From: UBA1479 sp963976055
GTDB taxonomy: Bacteria; Pseudomonadota; Alphaproteobacteria; Rhodospirillales; Casp-alpha2
NCBI GenBank assembly: GCA_963976055.1
Contig: CAXBJB010000003.1
Location: 310,001-374,000, forward strand
DNA length: 64,000 nt
Direction: 5' to 3'
Positions 48,695 to 58,043 of this stretch are shown piece by piece; position 1 is the stretch's first letter, and each line of letters starts with the position of its first letter. Made by a program: the position numbers and the translations under genes. The notes under the pieces were generated by a model that saw nothing but the letters and a program-made list of their open reading frames with translations, was not told the DNA's origin and made no database searches.

Positions 48695-51013
48695 TTAGGC
48701 CACGGCCTGTTCCAGACGATCGATCATGTCCTGAATGACGGAAATCACGCGCGCTGCAGCGGAAAACGCCTGTTCGAAGACGATCAGGTCCGCCAATTCC
48801 TCGTCCAGGTTGACGCCCCGGATACTGTCGGACTTGAATTGTAGGCTTTCGGTCAAGGTGCGTTGGCTGCTGATCTGCCGGTCGTTGGTGTCGGCAAGCG
48901 ACGAACTGCGTGCGATGATCGACGAAGCGTACTCGGAAAAACTGACGTTCAACGACGGCAGGCCGCCGGAAACCGCGAATGAGTTGGAGTTGGACAGCAT
49001 CGCGGCCAGTTCCTGAGCAACGCCGTTGCTGCCGGGCGATGTCAGGTATTCGCCGGCCTGGCCTTTCGTGGAGTCGAATTCCAGACGTCCGGACGAAACG
49101 AGGCTGGGAGCTGCGACAATGTCCTGCCGTACGGAAATCGCCGTCGACACGCGAACATCGGCTTCCTTCATACCCAGTTCGCTAAGCAACGTCGTGCCGG
49201 CGGTTGCCGGGGCGCCGCCGGGCGAGGCGGAATGCGTAACGGTGAAGGACCTGCCATCGTCATGGGCGAGGCGCAGCCGGAAGCCAGAGCCGTCGGGCAC
49301 CACGGAGGCGGTGATGTTTTCGACCGCCGGAAAACTGGTCCCGATGGCGGGCGCGCCGACCGGATAGAACATCCCGGACGTGTCCGTGCCGCCGTTGTTG
49401 ATCAGGTCGGCGATCTGCTGCAGCGTCGCCCCCGCGGGAATGACGACATGGCCCAGATATTCGGCACCCGATCCCGTGTCCGGTGTGTTGGCGTCGCGGA
49501 AGCTGAGGACCGCGGAGGTGCTCACGAAACTGGAGCTGAGCACGTTTGAATCGTAGATGTTTTCCGACAGGCCGTCGACGAACAGGTTGTTCAGGCCGAA
49601 GAAATTGGAGAACCCGGATACGGTTTCATCGACGGTGCCGTCGCCGTCCTTGTCGAACTGGATCGAGGCGTCTTCGAAGTCGCTACCGTCCGCAGAACCG
49701 GTTTCGTCACGGAAGCCGAAGCCGAGGGACGTGTTGTTGAGATTGATCGACAACTGGCTCTGGTCGTTCAGTGTCACCGATGCCGAGGGCGCGCCGTTGA
49801 GCTGGAAGAAATCTTCAAGTCGTGCGGCCAATTCGGTGATGGTGATGGCGCCGCTGTCGTCAGTGCCGTCGCCGAAGGTCTGGCCATTGCCGGTGCCGCT
49901 TAGGATTTCGGACAGACGGATCGAAATCGTCTGGGCGCCATCGGCATCCATCAACACGATGGCGACGTCGTCCGACCCGCCCAGCTTGATCGTTTGTTCC
50001 TGGGGCAGGGGGAAAATGCGCTGGCCGGTCAGTTCCTGATGGCCGGGGAACGGCGTGCCGCGGTTGTGGACCAGGTTGATCTGGTCGCGCAACTGGGCCG
50101 CCAGTTCGTCAAGCTGCGCCTGCAGGTTCGGCAGAACGTCGTCGCGCATGTCAAGCAGGCCGGCCAGTTGGCCGCCGCGGGCCTGGGTCGTCAGGTCGTT
50201 GATGGCAAGCCGTTCGCCCACATAGATGCCGTCGATCTGGCCGCTGGCGACCGTCGAGGTCGAACTCATGGCTGCCGCCGCTTCGTGGGTGATGGTCGGC
50301 GGAATGGTATCGACCAGCGTCAGGCCCGAGGAGGTGAATACGACGACGTCGCCGTCGTTGCGCGAGAAAAAGCGGATATCGACCAATTCGGACAGGCGGT
50401 CGATCTTGTTATCGCGCTGATCTTCAAGGTCGGTGGTGTCGTTGCCGGTCGAACCGAAGCGAATGATGTCGTCGTTGAGTTGGTCGATGTCCGCCGTCAA
50501 CTGGTTCATTTCGGAGACGACGGCGGCGATCTGTTGATCTGCCTGCAGGCGCAGGTCCTGGATCGTGCGGCTCATGGCGGCGAATTTTTCGACCGCGGCC
50601 TGAGCCTGGCGGACCAGTTCGCTTTGTTCAAGGATACGGTCTGGAGACACGGTGAGCAGTTCCGCCGCTTCCTTCAACTCTTCCAGGATGTGCGCGATCG
50701 AGGTGTTGTCTCCCGGCGTGCCGAAGGTTTCCTGCAGGCGTTGGAAATAGCCTTCCTGGACCGTTACGTTGTTCAGTTCACCCAATTCCTGACGGATCGA
50801 CTTGAGCAGGCCGCTGTCGACGACACGGGTAAAGTCGGCGATCGACACCCCGGCGCCCTGACCGGCCAGCACCACCGATTGCTGTTGGATGATCTTTCGT
50901 GAATACCCCGGGGTATTCACGTTGGCGACGTTCTGGGAAACGATGTTGAGCGCCGTCTGGTTCGCCAGCAGGCCGCTTTGCGCCGCTCTCAGTGCTTGTG
51001 TGATGTCGCCCAT
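48695..51013 (-). CDS. flgK: Hook-associated protein FlgK (HAP1)
   Basis: FlgK is the first junction protein on the hook. The N-terminus ITQALRAAQSGLLANQTALN with IVSQNVANVNTPGYSRKII is the family signature, and DEELADLIVFEQAFSAAARV with VIQDMIDRLEQAVA the C-terminal D0. The protein has 772 residues, longer than the 550 of enteric FlgK; the additional mass is in the middle, which has Asp/Gly-rich beta segments but not the repeated module seen in FlgL. It lies between flgN and flgL, the standard order. Confidence 0.95.
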   Translation of the reverse strand: MGDITQALRAAQSGLLANQTALNIVSQNVANVNTPGYSRKIIQQQSVVLAGQGAGVSIADFTRVVDSGLLKSIRQELGELNNVTVQEGYFQRLQETFGTPGDNTSIAHILEELKEAAELLTVSPDRILEQSELVRQAQAAVEKFAAMSRTIQDLRLQADQQIAAVVSEMNQLTADIDQLNDDIIRFGSTGNDTTDLEDQRDNKIDRLSELVDIRFFSRNDGDVVVFTSSGLTLVDTIPPTITHEAAAAMSSTSTVASGQIDGIYVGERLAINDLTTQARGGQLAGLLDMRDDVLPNLQAQLDELAAQLRDQINLVHNRGTPFPGHQELTGQRIFPLPQEQTIKLGGSDDVAIVLMDADGAQTISIRLSEILSGTGNGQTFGDGTDDSGAITITELAARLEDFFQLNGAPSASVTLNDQSQLSINLNNTSLGFGFRDETGSADGSDFEDASIQFDKDGDGTVDETVSGFSNFFGLNNLFVDGLSENIYDSNVLSSSFVSTSAVLSFRDANTPDTGSGAEYLGHVVIPAGATLQQIADLINNGGTDTSGMFYPVGAPAIGTSFPAVENITASVVPDGSGFRLRLAHDDGRSFTVTHSASPGGAPATAGTTLLSELGMKEADVRVSTAISVRQDIVAAPSLVSSGRLEFDSTKGQAGEYLTSPGSNGVAQELAAMLSNSNSFAVSGGLPSLNVSFSEYASSIIARSSSLADTNDRQISSQRTLTESLQFKSDSIRGVNLDEELADLIVFEQAFSAAARVISVIQDMIDRLEQAVA

Positions 51014-51049
51014 GGTCGTTCAGTTCCCGTGTGGTCGTTCGGATGACGG

Positions 51050-51493
51050 TTAAAGGTTCTGGTCAAGGGCCACGGCGACGGAATTGGCCGCCGCGCGGGT
51101 GCCTTCCTTGCCGGTGCGGCCGTTTTTCGAATAAGTGCCGGAATGGGGAACGGCTTTTTGTACGGCTTCGGCGAATAGATCGATAACCTGCTTGTTGGCG
51201 GTCATGCCGATCTCAAGGCGCATGGCGTTCTCGCCGACGGCGTTGGCCAGGCGGGTGCCCGCGACGGTCAGCTTCTCGTGCAGGTCGGGCGGAATTGCCT
51301 TCCAGTCCAGGTTGGCCTCATCCAGATCCTTCATGCTGTTTTCGTACAGGCGCGCGAGCGTCGCCTTGTCTTCCAACATGGCTTCCACGTCGAGGAACCG
51401 GCGTTCGATGAGCGCCAGATTCTCCGCTTCGACCAAGTCGCTCAGGTGGTCGGTCAATTCGACCATTCTTTCAAGGCGTTCCATCGATTCCAT
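51050..51493 (-). CDS. flgN: FlgN-type export chaperone for FlgK/FlgL
   Basis: A 147-residue helical protein of the FlgN family, which escorts junction proteins to the export gate. MERLERMVELTDHLSDLVEA with LIERRFLDVEAMLEDKATLA is the recognisable amphipathic N-terminal region. Sequence conservation in the family is low, so position counts: it lies directly before flgK, as flgN often does. An AGGAGG site precedes the first ATG. Confidence 0.8.
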   Translation of the reverse strand: MESMERLERMVELTDHLSDLVEAENLALIERRFLDVEAMLEDKATLARLYENSMKDLDEANLDWKAIPPDLHEKLTVAGTRLANAVGENAMRLEIGMTANKQVIDLFAEAVQKAVPHSGTYSKNGRTGKEGTRAAANSVAVALDQNL

Positions 51494-51521
51494 GAGTATA
51501 GGTCCTCCTGTCGGGCGCTTG

Positions 51522-51851
51522 TCAGCGCGCCTCCTGCATGCGGATAAGCTGGTCCAGAACGGTATCGGCGATACCGACGCCGCCGGCCTTGGAAATGGCC
51601 TTGCCGTATTCGTCGATCTGCAGATTGCGCCAGATGTCCTCGGCCGGGCCGCCGCCGAAGGGTTTTTCGGCTTCGATGTTTTCGAACATCGGGCGGATCA
51701 TTTCGGAAATGAAGACGGATTCGAAATCCTGGGCGACGGCGCGCATGCGCTGCATGGACATGGCGCTGTGTGCCTTGCCGGCCAGGGCGCCGGCCTTGGC
51801 CGAAGGCGCGGTCTGCAGGCCGACGAGCGTGGTATCGATGGCGCCGTTCAT
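51522..51851 (-). CDS. flgJ: Rod-binding protein FlgJ, N-terminal domain only
   Basis: A 109-residue rod-cap protein. RAVAQDFESVFISEMIRPMF and FGGGPAEDIWRNLQIDEYGK with ISKAGGVGIADTVL are the conserved FlgJ rod-scaffold motifs. The muramidase domain found in enteric FlgJ is absent, as is usual in alphaproteobacteria, where a separate hydrolase does that job. The ATG at 51851 overlaps the flgI stop by one base (TGATG); a GTG one codon earlier also exists. Confidence 0.9.
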   Translation of the reverse strand: MNGAIDTTLVGLQTAPSAKAGALAGKAHSAMSMQRMRAVAQDFESVFISEMIRPMFENIEAEKPFGGGPAEDIWRNLQIDEYGKAISKAGGVGIADTVLDQLIRMQEAR

Positions 51852-53011
51852 CACATCACCTGAATTTCGGCCTGGAGGGCGCCGGCCGCCTTGATGGCCT
51901 GCAGGATGGTGATCAGATCTCGCGGGCCGATGCCCAATGCGTTCAGGCCGTTGACCAGGTCTTGCAGCGTGACGCCTTCGTTGAACACGGTCAGGCGCTT
52001 GTCCTGGCCTTCGTCGATCTGAATGTCCGTGCGATCGACGGTGGTCGTGGTGCCGACCTCGGCGAACGGGCCAGGCTGGGACACCTGCGGGGTTTCCGTG
52101 ATGCGGATGGTCAGGCTGCCCTGGGCGATGGCGACGGTGGAGATGCGCACGTTTTCGCCCATCACGATGGTGCCCGACTGTTCGTCGATCAGCACGCGGG
52201 CCATCTGGTCCGGTTCGATGCGCAGCTGTTCGACGTCGGTCAGCAGGTTGACGACGTTGTTGCGGTAGTTGTCGGGAACGTGCAACTGCACGGTCTTGGG
52301 GTCCGACGGCCGCGCCGCGGTGGTGCCCAGGAAGGCATTGACGGCCTGGGCGATGCGGCGCGCCGTGGTGAAATCCGGGTTTTTGAGGCTCAGCTTGACC
52401 ACTTCCATGTCGCCGATTTCGAACGCGACCTCGCGTTCGACGATGGCGCCGTTGGCGATACGGCCCGACGTCGGAACCCCTTTGGACACGGTTTCCGCGT
52501 TGCCTTGGGCCTTGAATCCACCGACCGCGAGTTGGCCCTGCGCTACGGCGTAAACCTCACCGTCGGCACCAAGCATCGGCGTGACCAGAAGCGTTCCGCC
52601 CAAAAGGTTGTCGGCATCGCCGAGTGAGCTGACGGTCACGTCGATGCGCGAACCCTGGCGGGAGAACGGCGGCATGTTGGCCGTCACCATCACGGCGGCG
52701 ACGTTTTTGGAATCCAGACCGGAATCGGTGGTCTGCACACCCAGGCGGTTGAGCATGGACTGCAGGCTTTCCTTGGTGAAATGACCGTCGGACAGGGAGT
52801 CCCCGGTGCCGCTCAGGCCGACGACCAAGCCGTAGCCGACCAACTGGTTTTCACGAATACCTTCGAAATCCACGATGTCCTTGATGCGCGAGGCGGCGCC
52901 GGCGCCGCTGGGCAGGCCGATGCTCAAGGCCACGAAAAACGCCGTGGCGGCGGCGGCCAGGCGCAGCGCCAGGGCGAGGCGGCGGCGGCCCGAGGTCTTG
53001 TCGCTGTTCAT
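51851..53011 (-). CDS. flgI: Flagellar P-ring protein FlgI
   Basis: FlgI forms the bushing around the rod in the periplasm. The 386-residue protein starts with a signal peptide (basic start, hydrophobic stretch LALRLAAAATAFFVALSIGL, cleavage near GAGAASR) and continues with IKDIVDFEGIRENQLVGYGL, VVGLSGTGDS, NVAAVMVTANMPPFSRQGSR and GGTLLVTPMLGADGEVYAVA, all near-invariant in FlgI. The end VTLQDLVNGLNALGIGPRDL is also typical. The start at 53011 has CGGGAA upstream; 53032 is an alternative. A sigma-54-like promoter lies about 100 bp upstream. Confidence 0.95.
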   Translation of the reverse strand: MNSDKTSGRRRLALALRLAAAATAFFVALSIGLPSGAGAASRIKDIVDFEGIRENQLVGYGLVVGLSGTGDSLSDGHFTKESLQSMLNRLGVQTTDSGLDSKNVAAVMVTANMPPFSRQGSRIDVTVSSLGDADNLLGGTLLVTPMLGADGEVYAVAQGQLAVGGFKAQGNAETVSKGVPTSGRIANGAIVEREVAFEIGDMEVVKLSLKNPDFTTARRIAQAVNAFLGTTAARPSDPKTVQLHVPDNYRNNVVNLLTDVEQLRIEPDQMARVLIDEQSGTIVMGENVRISTVAIAQGSLTIRITETPQVSQPGPFAEVGTTTTVDRTDIQIDEGQDKRLTVFNEGVTLQDLVNGLNALGIGPRDLITILQAIKAAGALQAEIQVM

Positions 53012-53107
53012 TTTTCCCGTTCTCGTCATCATTTCATTGTCTTGATTGAGTCTCGATCGACTGATGCCGGCCCTTTGCGGGCCATGGTTGTTCCCACCTG
53101 TTATTAA

Positions 53108-53122
53108 GCGAAAAGCATGCCA
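53108..53122 (-). promoter_or_regulatory. Sigma-54-like promoter for flgI operon
   Basis: The minus strand reads TGGCATGCTTTTCGC: the -24 element TGGCAT is good, and the -12 element is TCGC rather than TTGC, with the GG-N10-GC spacing intact. It lies between the terminator of the hook-like gene and flgI. Confidence 0.55.
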
Positions 53123-53246
53123 TCCAAGGAGATCAGTTAATCAATTGAAATATAATGATAAATTTCCAAGGGGTGCGGCCTTCGATCGGCTTTTCCCGGC
53201 AAGAGACGCCCCGTCATGGGCAACAATTGCCGGGGCCCCGAAACCG

Positions 53247-53270
53247 GAAAGGGCGGCCCGAAGGCCGCCC
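53247..53270 (-). terminator. Terminator after the second hook-like gene
   Basis: Arms GGGCGGCC and GGCCGCCC pair around CGAA, followed on the minus strand by TTTCC. It lies 46-69 bp past the stop at 53316. Confidence 0.7.
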
Positions 53271-53315
53271 TGACAAACATCCGCATGACCGGAGAAATCC
53301 GGCAGGTGCGCGCCG

Positions 53316-54938
53316 CTAGCGTTTGAGGTTCGCCGCTTCCTGCAACATTTCATCGGCGGTCTTGAAACTGGTCGCGGCGACGTTATAGGCGGCCTGGGCG
53401 GCGATCAGGCGGCTCATTTCCGTGCCGAGATCCACGTTCGAGCCTTCCAGTGCGTTTCCGAGCAGGGTCGCGAAGCCGGACTCGTCGGCGAAGACCTGGT
53501 TCGGCTCGCCGGAGGCTTCCGTTTCCTGGAAATTCTGGCCGGTGGAGATTTCCAGACCGTTCGGGTTGGGGAAGATCGCCAACGGCACCTTATAGAGAAC
53601 GCGGCGCGTGTTGTCCGTGAACTCGCCGTAAATCTCGCCGCCGGGCCCGAAGCTCAGGCTCGAGACGGCCGCCGACTGGGCACCGTTGTGTTCGTAGTTG
53701 GCGAAGGAAAAATCGCCGGCAAATTGGGTGAAGGTGCTGGCATCAAACGTGAAGCTTGCCGTTTCGCCGTCATCGAAGGTGACGTCGAACGTATACTCGG
53801 AGTCCGATGTCAATGCGCCGTTGTTGCCGAATTCAAGGCGCTGCGGGATCGATGCCGTCGAGGAGAAAGTGATGGCGTTCGTCGTCACTTCATCGGTGTT
53901 GAGAGGCACGGCCCCATCCAGGGTGATCTCTGCCTGGTTTTCCGAAATGCTGGCGATCGTATAGGTCTGGTCGTTGCCGCCGCTTCCCGCCACGGTGATC
54001 GTGTCACCCGGCTTTAATCCGGCGAACGTACCGGCCAGTTGGCTGCCCAGTTGCGCACCCCCGCCCGGATTGTTGTTGCTGAACGCGGTAATCACGCCAC
54101 CGCCGCCGACGACGGTCGAGAACCGCACGGCATGGTCATCCAACGTGGTCGAGACCGGCGTGTGGACGCCGCCGGGCGATGCGGTCACGCTGGCGATATT
54201 GTCGCCGATCAGGCGGAAATCCCACAGGTTCGTTGCGTCGAAAGCCTTGGTGAAATCGACGCGGATGCTTTGGGCATCAAAGCTCGTGTCAACGACCTTG
54301 ATGCTGCCGTTAAACGTCGTGCCCGAGGCGGCGTCGGCCGGCAGGTTGACGTCAACGGACGCGGCCGTTGTCAGTTCCCCGGTATCTTCAAAGGCGAACT
54401 GGTCGACGCGCATGGGCGCCGGCGTGCCCAGCGTGAAGCTGCCGTCCGGATTGACGGAATAACCCAACAGGAAGTTGCCGAACTGGTCCGCGAGATAGCC
54501 TTGGTTGACGGTCGCCGCCGTTCCGTCCGAAAGCGTTACGGAATCCGTCAGGTCGGTGACGTTGATGTCGAAGGCGCCGCGCCGCGTGTACTGGATGTTG
54601 CCGTTCACATTGATGTCGGGTGAGACCATGAAAAAGCCGCTGCCGATGATCGCCACGTCCAGGTTGCGGTCGGTGGTGCGGACTTGGCCCTGATTCGAGA
54701 TGCGTTGGAAATCAACGGGCGCGGTCCCGCCAAGGTCGGAATGGGAGGTCCCGGAAGCACCTTCCGCCGTGGTCGCGCCGACCGACGTGAACCCTTTGTT
54801 CATCAGGGTCCGAAATTCGGTATCCGTGCGCTTGTAGCCGTCGGTGTTCAGGTTGGCGACGTTTTGCGAAATGGTGTTCAGCTTGTGGGACTGACCCATC
54901 ATGGCCGAGGTCGCTTGCTGAAAAATGCCCAAACTCAT
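53316..54938 (-). CDS. Second FlgE-like hook protein
   Basis: A 540-residue axial protein of the FlgE/FlgF/FlgG family. The N-terminus LGIFQQATSAMMGQSHKLNT with ISQNVANLNTDGYKRTDTEF and the C-terminus NVAATSFKTADEMLQEAANL are D0 signatures; FMVSPDI and YTRRGAFDINV follow. It carries one copy of the beta module (LKPGDTITVAGSGGNDQTYT, about 53910-54020) shared with FlgE and FlgL. The hook gene in the fliK operon is the better candidate for the main hook protein, so this may be a specialised hook segment or a hook for a second flagellum type. It is preceded by a good sigma-54 promoter and followed by its own terminator, apart from the flgI operon. Confidence 0.85.
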   Translation of the reverse strand: MSLGIFQQATSAMMGQSHKLNTISQNVANLNTDGYKRTDTEFRTLMNKGFTSVGATTAEGASGTSHSDLGGTAPVDFQRISNQGQVRTTDRNLDVAIIGSGFFMVSPDINVNGNIQYTRRGAFDINVTDLTDSVTLSDGTAATVNQGYLADQFGNFLLGYSVNPDGSFTLGTPAPMRVDQFAFEDTGELTTAASVDVNLPADAASGTTFNGSIKVVDTSFDAQSIRVDFTKAFDATNLWDFRLIGDNIASVTASPGGVHTPVSTTLDDHAVRFSTVVGGGGVITAFSNNNPGGGAQLGSQLAGTFAGLKPGDTITVAGSGGNDQTYTIASISENQAEITLDGAVPLNTDEVTTNAITFSSTASIPQRLEFGNNGALTSDSEYTFDVTFDDGETASFTFDASTFTQFAGDFSFANYEHNGAQSAAVSSLSFGPGGEIYGEFTDNTRRVLYKVPLAIFPNPNGLEISTGQNFQETEASGEPNQVFADESGFATLLGNALEGSNVDLGTEMSRLIAAQAAYNVAATSFKTADEMLQEAANLKR

Positions 54939-54993
54939 GTCTTGATGTCCCCGCGTCCAGGGACCCTCTTCGGTTTTTCTCGCGTTAATTACT

Positions 54994-55008
54994 GCAAGGT
55001 CGATGCCA
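54994..55008 (-). promoter_or_regulatory. Sigma-54 promoter of the second hook-like gene
   Basis: The minus strand reads TGGCATCGACCTTGC, a near-perfect TGGCAC-N5-TTGC. The distance of about 56 bp to the start codon is close to that at fliK. Confidence 0.75.
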
Positions 55009-55129
55009 AGAGGGAGGGGTCTTATTTATTTGAAAAAAAAGGATATTTTTAAATGGACCTGGGCAAAGTCTACCCTGTGAGAGCTTCAGGGCCGTGTTGG
55101 GGGGAAATTCTTGCCGCCTTGGGGGTCGT

Positions 55130-56242
55130 TCAGCGGGCGGGTTTGGGGAAAATCAGAAGGTGTTCCGGCGCCACCCGGGCGCTGACGCGCGATCCGACTT
55201 CCGGCAGGAACACCCCCGGCATTCGGGCGTTGAAAAGGGGCTCGGCACCGCCGTCCTCCAAGGACAGGGTCAGGTGGCTGGAGCGCCCGAGCGAGCGTGC
55301 CGAGACGACTGTCAGCAGGGGGCTGCCGTCTGCCGCGGCCGGTTGGGACAGGGTCAGGGCTTCGGGGCGGATCAGCACCTGGGCTTCGGCGCCTTCGGCA
55401 AGGCCGTTCGCGGGAAACCGCCCCAGGGCGGAGACTAGGGCGCCGTTCTCCACCCGGCAATCGAGGCGATTGACGGGGCCGAACAGTTCGGCGACGAACA
55501 CCGTCTTCGGGTGGAAATAGATTTCGACCGGCGTGCCCGATTGGACGATGCGTCCGTCCTGCATGACCATGATGCGGTCGGCCATGAACATGGCTTCTTC
55601 CGGGTCATGGGTGACCATCAGGGTGGCGATGCCCGACCGTGAGAGAATCTGAAACGTATCCTGGCGGATTTGGGCGCGGCGGTTGACGTCGAGGCCGGAA
55701 AACGGTTCGTCCAGCAACAGCACCCGGGGGGCCGGGGCCAGGGCGCGCAGCAGGGCGACGCGCTGCTGCTGGCCGCCGGACAGGGTATGGGGAAAGGCAT
55801 CGGCATAATCGCCGAGGCCCATGGTCGCCAGGGTGTCGCGGGCCCATTGCCGGCGCGCCCGGTCCTTTTCCGCCAGGCCGAACACGATGTTTTCGTACAC
55901 GGTCAGATGGGGGAACAGGGCGAAGTCCTGAAACATCAGCCCGACATTGCGCTTTTCCGGCGGCATTTGGGGGCCGCCCTGGCCGTCGGCGACCGTGTCC
56001 TCGCCGATGGTGATGCGCCCGACCTGTAGGTCCTCAAGCCCCGCCGCAAGGCGCAGCAGGGTCGTCTTGCCGCATCCCGAAGGCCCCAGCAGGCAGACCA
56101 GTTCACCCGGATTGACGAAGACGGAGACCCCCGACACCACGGTGTGATCGCCGAATGCATGCGAGACGTTCAGCATGTGCAGGCCGTCGGCCTTGGACAT
56201 GGTCGTCGGCGCGGCGGCGGGCGGGGCCATGGGCGAGGTCAT
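55130..56242 (-). CDS. fbpC: Iron(III) ABC transporter ATP-binding protein
   Basis: A 370-residue ATPase. Walker A is LLGPSGCGKTTLLRLAAGLE (near residue 55), the signature motif LSGGQQQRVALLRAL (near 155), Walker B RVLLLDEPFSGLD, and the switch region MVTHDPEEAM. The C-terminal 120 residues are a TOBE-type regulatory domain. The first 22 residues are poorly conserved and a later start such as Met 15 is possible. The ATG overlaps the permease stop (ATGA). Together with the permease and binding protein upstream it forms an FbpABC-type ferric iron importer. Confidence 0.92.
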   Translation of the reverse strand: MTSPMAPPAAAPTTMSKADGLHMLNVSHAFGDHTVVSGVSVFVNPGELVCLLGPSGCGKTTLLRLAAGLEDLQVGRITIGEDTVADGQGGPQMPPEKRNVGLMFQDFALFPHLTVYENIVFGLAEKDRARRQWARDTLATMGLGDYADAFPHTLSGGQQQRVALLRALAPAPRVLLLDEPFSGLDVNRRAQIRQDTFQILSRSGIATLMVTHDPEEAMFMADRIMVMQDGRIVQSGTPVEIYFHPKTVFVAELFGPVNRLDCRVENGALVSALGRFPANGLAEGAEAQVLIRPEALTLSQPAAADGSPLLTVVSARSLGRSSHLTLSLEDGGAEPLFNARMPGVFLPEVGSRVSARVAPEHLLIFPKPAR

Positions 56243-57945
56243 GGATGGCCTCCGCCGGTGTGGCCGGGGCGGCTGCGCAGGGTCGTCAGGGCCAGGATGA
56301 CCACGGGAATCAGGCCGGCGGCGACGATGGTCAGCGCGCCCAGGGCCGATTCCTCGAACAGTTCGTCCGACGCGTACTGGAACACGAAGGTCGCGAGCGT
56401 GTCATAGCCGAAGGGGCGCAGGATGATGGTAATGGGAAGCTCCTTCATGCAATCGACGAAAACCAGCAGGCCCGCCGTCAACAGGCTGGTGCGGAGCAGC
56501 GGAAAATGGACGCGGGACATGGTCTGGAACGGGTTCGCTCCAAGCGTCCGCGCGGCGCCGTCCATGTTACGCGAAACCTTGCCCAGGCCGGCCTCGACCG
56601 TGCCGAAGGACAGCGCCAGGAACCGCGCCAGATAGCCGTAGAGGATGGCGATCACGGTGCCGCTGAACAGCAGTCCCGTGGATACACCGAATACCCGTTC
56701 CGAGAAAGCGTCGATCGCATTGTCCAGGCCCGCCATGGGCACGATCACGCCGATCGCCAGCACGGCGCCCGGCACGGCGTATCCGATCGATGCAAAGCGC
56801 ACGGCGGCGCGGGGCAGGGGGCCCGATCCCATGCGCAGCCCGTAGGCGAGAACAAGGCCGATGGCGACGGCGATGACGGCAGCCCCCAGGGACAGCGAAA
56901 TGCTGTTCAGGGTGATCGTCAGGTAATTGGCCTTCAGCGTGACGTCGAAGAACACCACGGCGTAGGACAGCAGGACCGAGGCCGGCAGAACGAAGCCGAG
57001 CAGGATTGGCAAGGCGCAGAAAACGGCGGCCAGCGCGGCCTTGACGCCGCTCAGGCGGTAGCTGGGCAGAGCCTGAATCTTGCTTGACGTATGGTGGTAG
57101 CGTTGTCCCCGCCGGGCCATGCGCTCCAGCACGACCAGGACGACGACGAAGATCATCAGGACCGACGCCAGCTGCGCCGCGCCCGAGATGTTGTCCATGT
57201 TCAGCCAGACGTCGTAGATGCCTGCCGTGAAGGTCTTGACCCCGAAGAAATCGACGGTCCCGAAGTCGTTCAGGGCCTCCATCATGGCCAGGGTCATGCC
57301 GACCACGATGGCCGGGCGGGCCAGCGGCAGGGCGACATTCCAGAAGCTCTGCCAGGCGGTCTTGCCGAGCGTGCGGCTGACTTCGAGTACGCAGACCGAC
57401 TGTTCAAGGAAGGCCGCGCGGGCCAGGAGATAGACATAGGGATAGAGTACCAGGGTCATCACGGTGATGGCGCCGCCCATGGAGCGGATTTCCGGGAACC
57501 AGTAATCCTGCCGGTCACGCCAACCGAAAATCTCGCGCAGCGTGCCTTGCACCGCGCCGGCGTACTCCAACTGGTCCGTGAACACGAAGGCGAGGATATA
57601 GGTCGGCACCGCCAGCGGCAGGACCAATGCCCAGTTGAACAGGCCGCGTCCGGGAAACCGGCACATGGTCACCAGCCAGGCCGTGCCCGTGCCGATGACG
57701 AAGGTGCCCAGGCCGATCCCGCCGATCAGCATCACCGTGCGTTCGACATAGCCGAACAGCACCGTGTTGTAGAGATGGCGCCAGATGTCCGGCGCCGGGG
57801 TCAGGGCGATGGTCGCGACGGCAATCAGGGGCGTCGCCACGAACAGGGCGACGGCCAGGGTCAGCACACCCCATCGGTCGGGCATCAGGCGGGCGGGCAG
57901 ATATCGGGCGACTGGCCGGTCAGCGACGGCGGCGGGGTGCGGCAA
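56239..57945 (-). CDS. fbpB: Iron(III) ABC transporter permease
   Basis: A 568-residue permease made of two fused transporter domains with about 12 membrane segments, as in FbpB/ThiP-type proteins. EAA-like cytoplasmic loops are LEVSRTLGKTAWQSFWNVAL (first half) and MDGAARTLGANPFQTMSRVH (second half). The frame is open to 58023, but that part lies inside a terminator hairpin of the upstream gene. The TTG at 57945 has GGGAG ten bases before it and was chosen; the ATG at 57885 is the alternative. Confidence 0.88.
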   Translation of the reverse strand: MPHPAAVADRPVARYLPARLMPDRWGVLTLAVALFVATPLIAVATIALTPAPDIWRHLYNTVLFGYVERTVMLIGGIGLGTFVIGTGTAWLVTMCRFPGRGLFNWALVLPLAVPTYILAFVFTDQLEYAGAVQGTLREIFGWRDRQDYWFPEIRSMGGAITVMTLVLYPYVYLLARAAFLEQSVCVLEVSRTLGKTAWQSFWNVALPLARPAIVVGMTLAMMEALNDFGTVDFFGVKTFTAGIYDVWLNMDNISGAAQLASVLMIFVVVLVVLERMARRGQRYHHTSSKIQALPSYRLSGVKAALAAVFCALPILLGFVLPASVLLSYAVVFFDVTLKANYLTITLNSISLSLGAAVIAVAIGLVLAYGLRMGSGPLPRAAVRFASIGYAVPGAVLAIGVIVPMAGLDNAIDAFSERVFGVSTGLLFSGTVIAILYGYLARFLALSFGTVEAGLGKVSRNMDGAARTLGANPFQTMSRVHFPLLRTSLLTAGLLVFVDCMKELPITIILRPFGYDTLATFVFQYASDELFEESALGALTIVAAGLIPVVILALTTLRSRPGHTGGGHP

Positions 57946-57980
57946 GGTGTGAGGACTCCCAGGTTGCGGAAGGCACAAAA

Positions 57981-58020
57981 GCAGAAAACGCCGCGGGGGG
58001 AAACCCCGCAGCGTTTCTGC
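57981..58020 (-). terminator. Terminator or attenuator between fbpA and fbpB
   Basis: Minus-strand arms GCAGAAACGCTGCGGGG and CCCCGCGGCGTTTTCTGC form a long, almost perfect hairpin followed by TTTTG, 24 bp past the binding-protein stop. Partial read-through would give more binding protein than permease, a common design. Confidence 0.8.
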
Positions 58021-58043
58021 CAACTGGTTCGTTCAGGAACGAC

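Noticed and set aside
56155..57087. 310-residue plus-strand open frame opposite the iron permease
   Set aside because: His/Arg/Gln-rich antisense translation; the permease frame has clear membrane segments and EAA loops.
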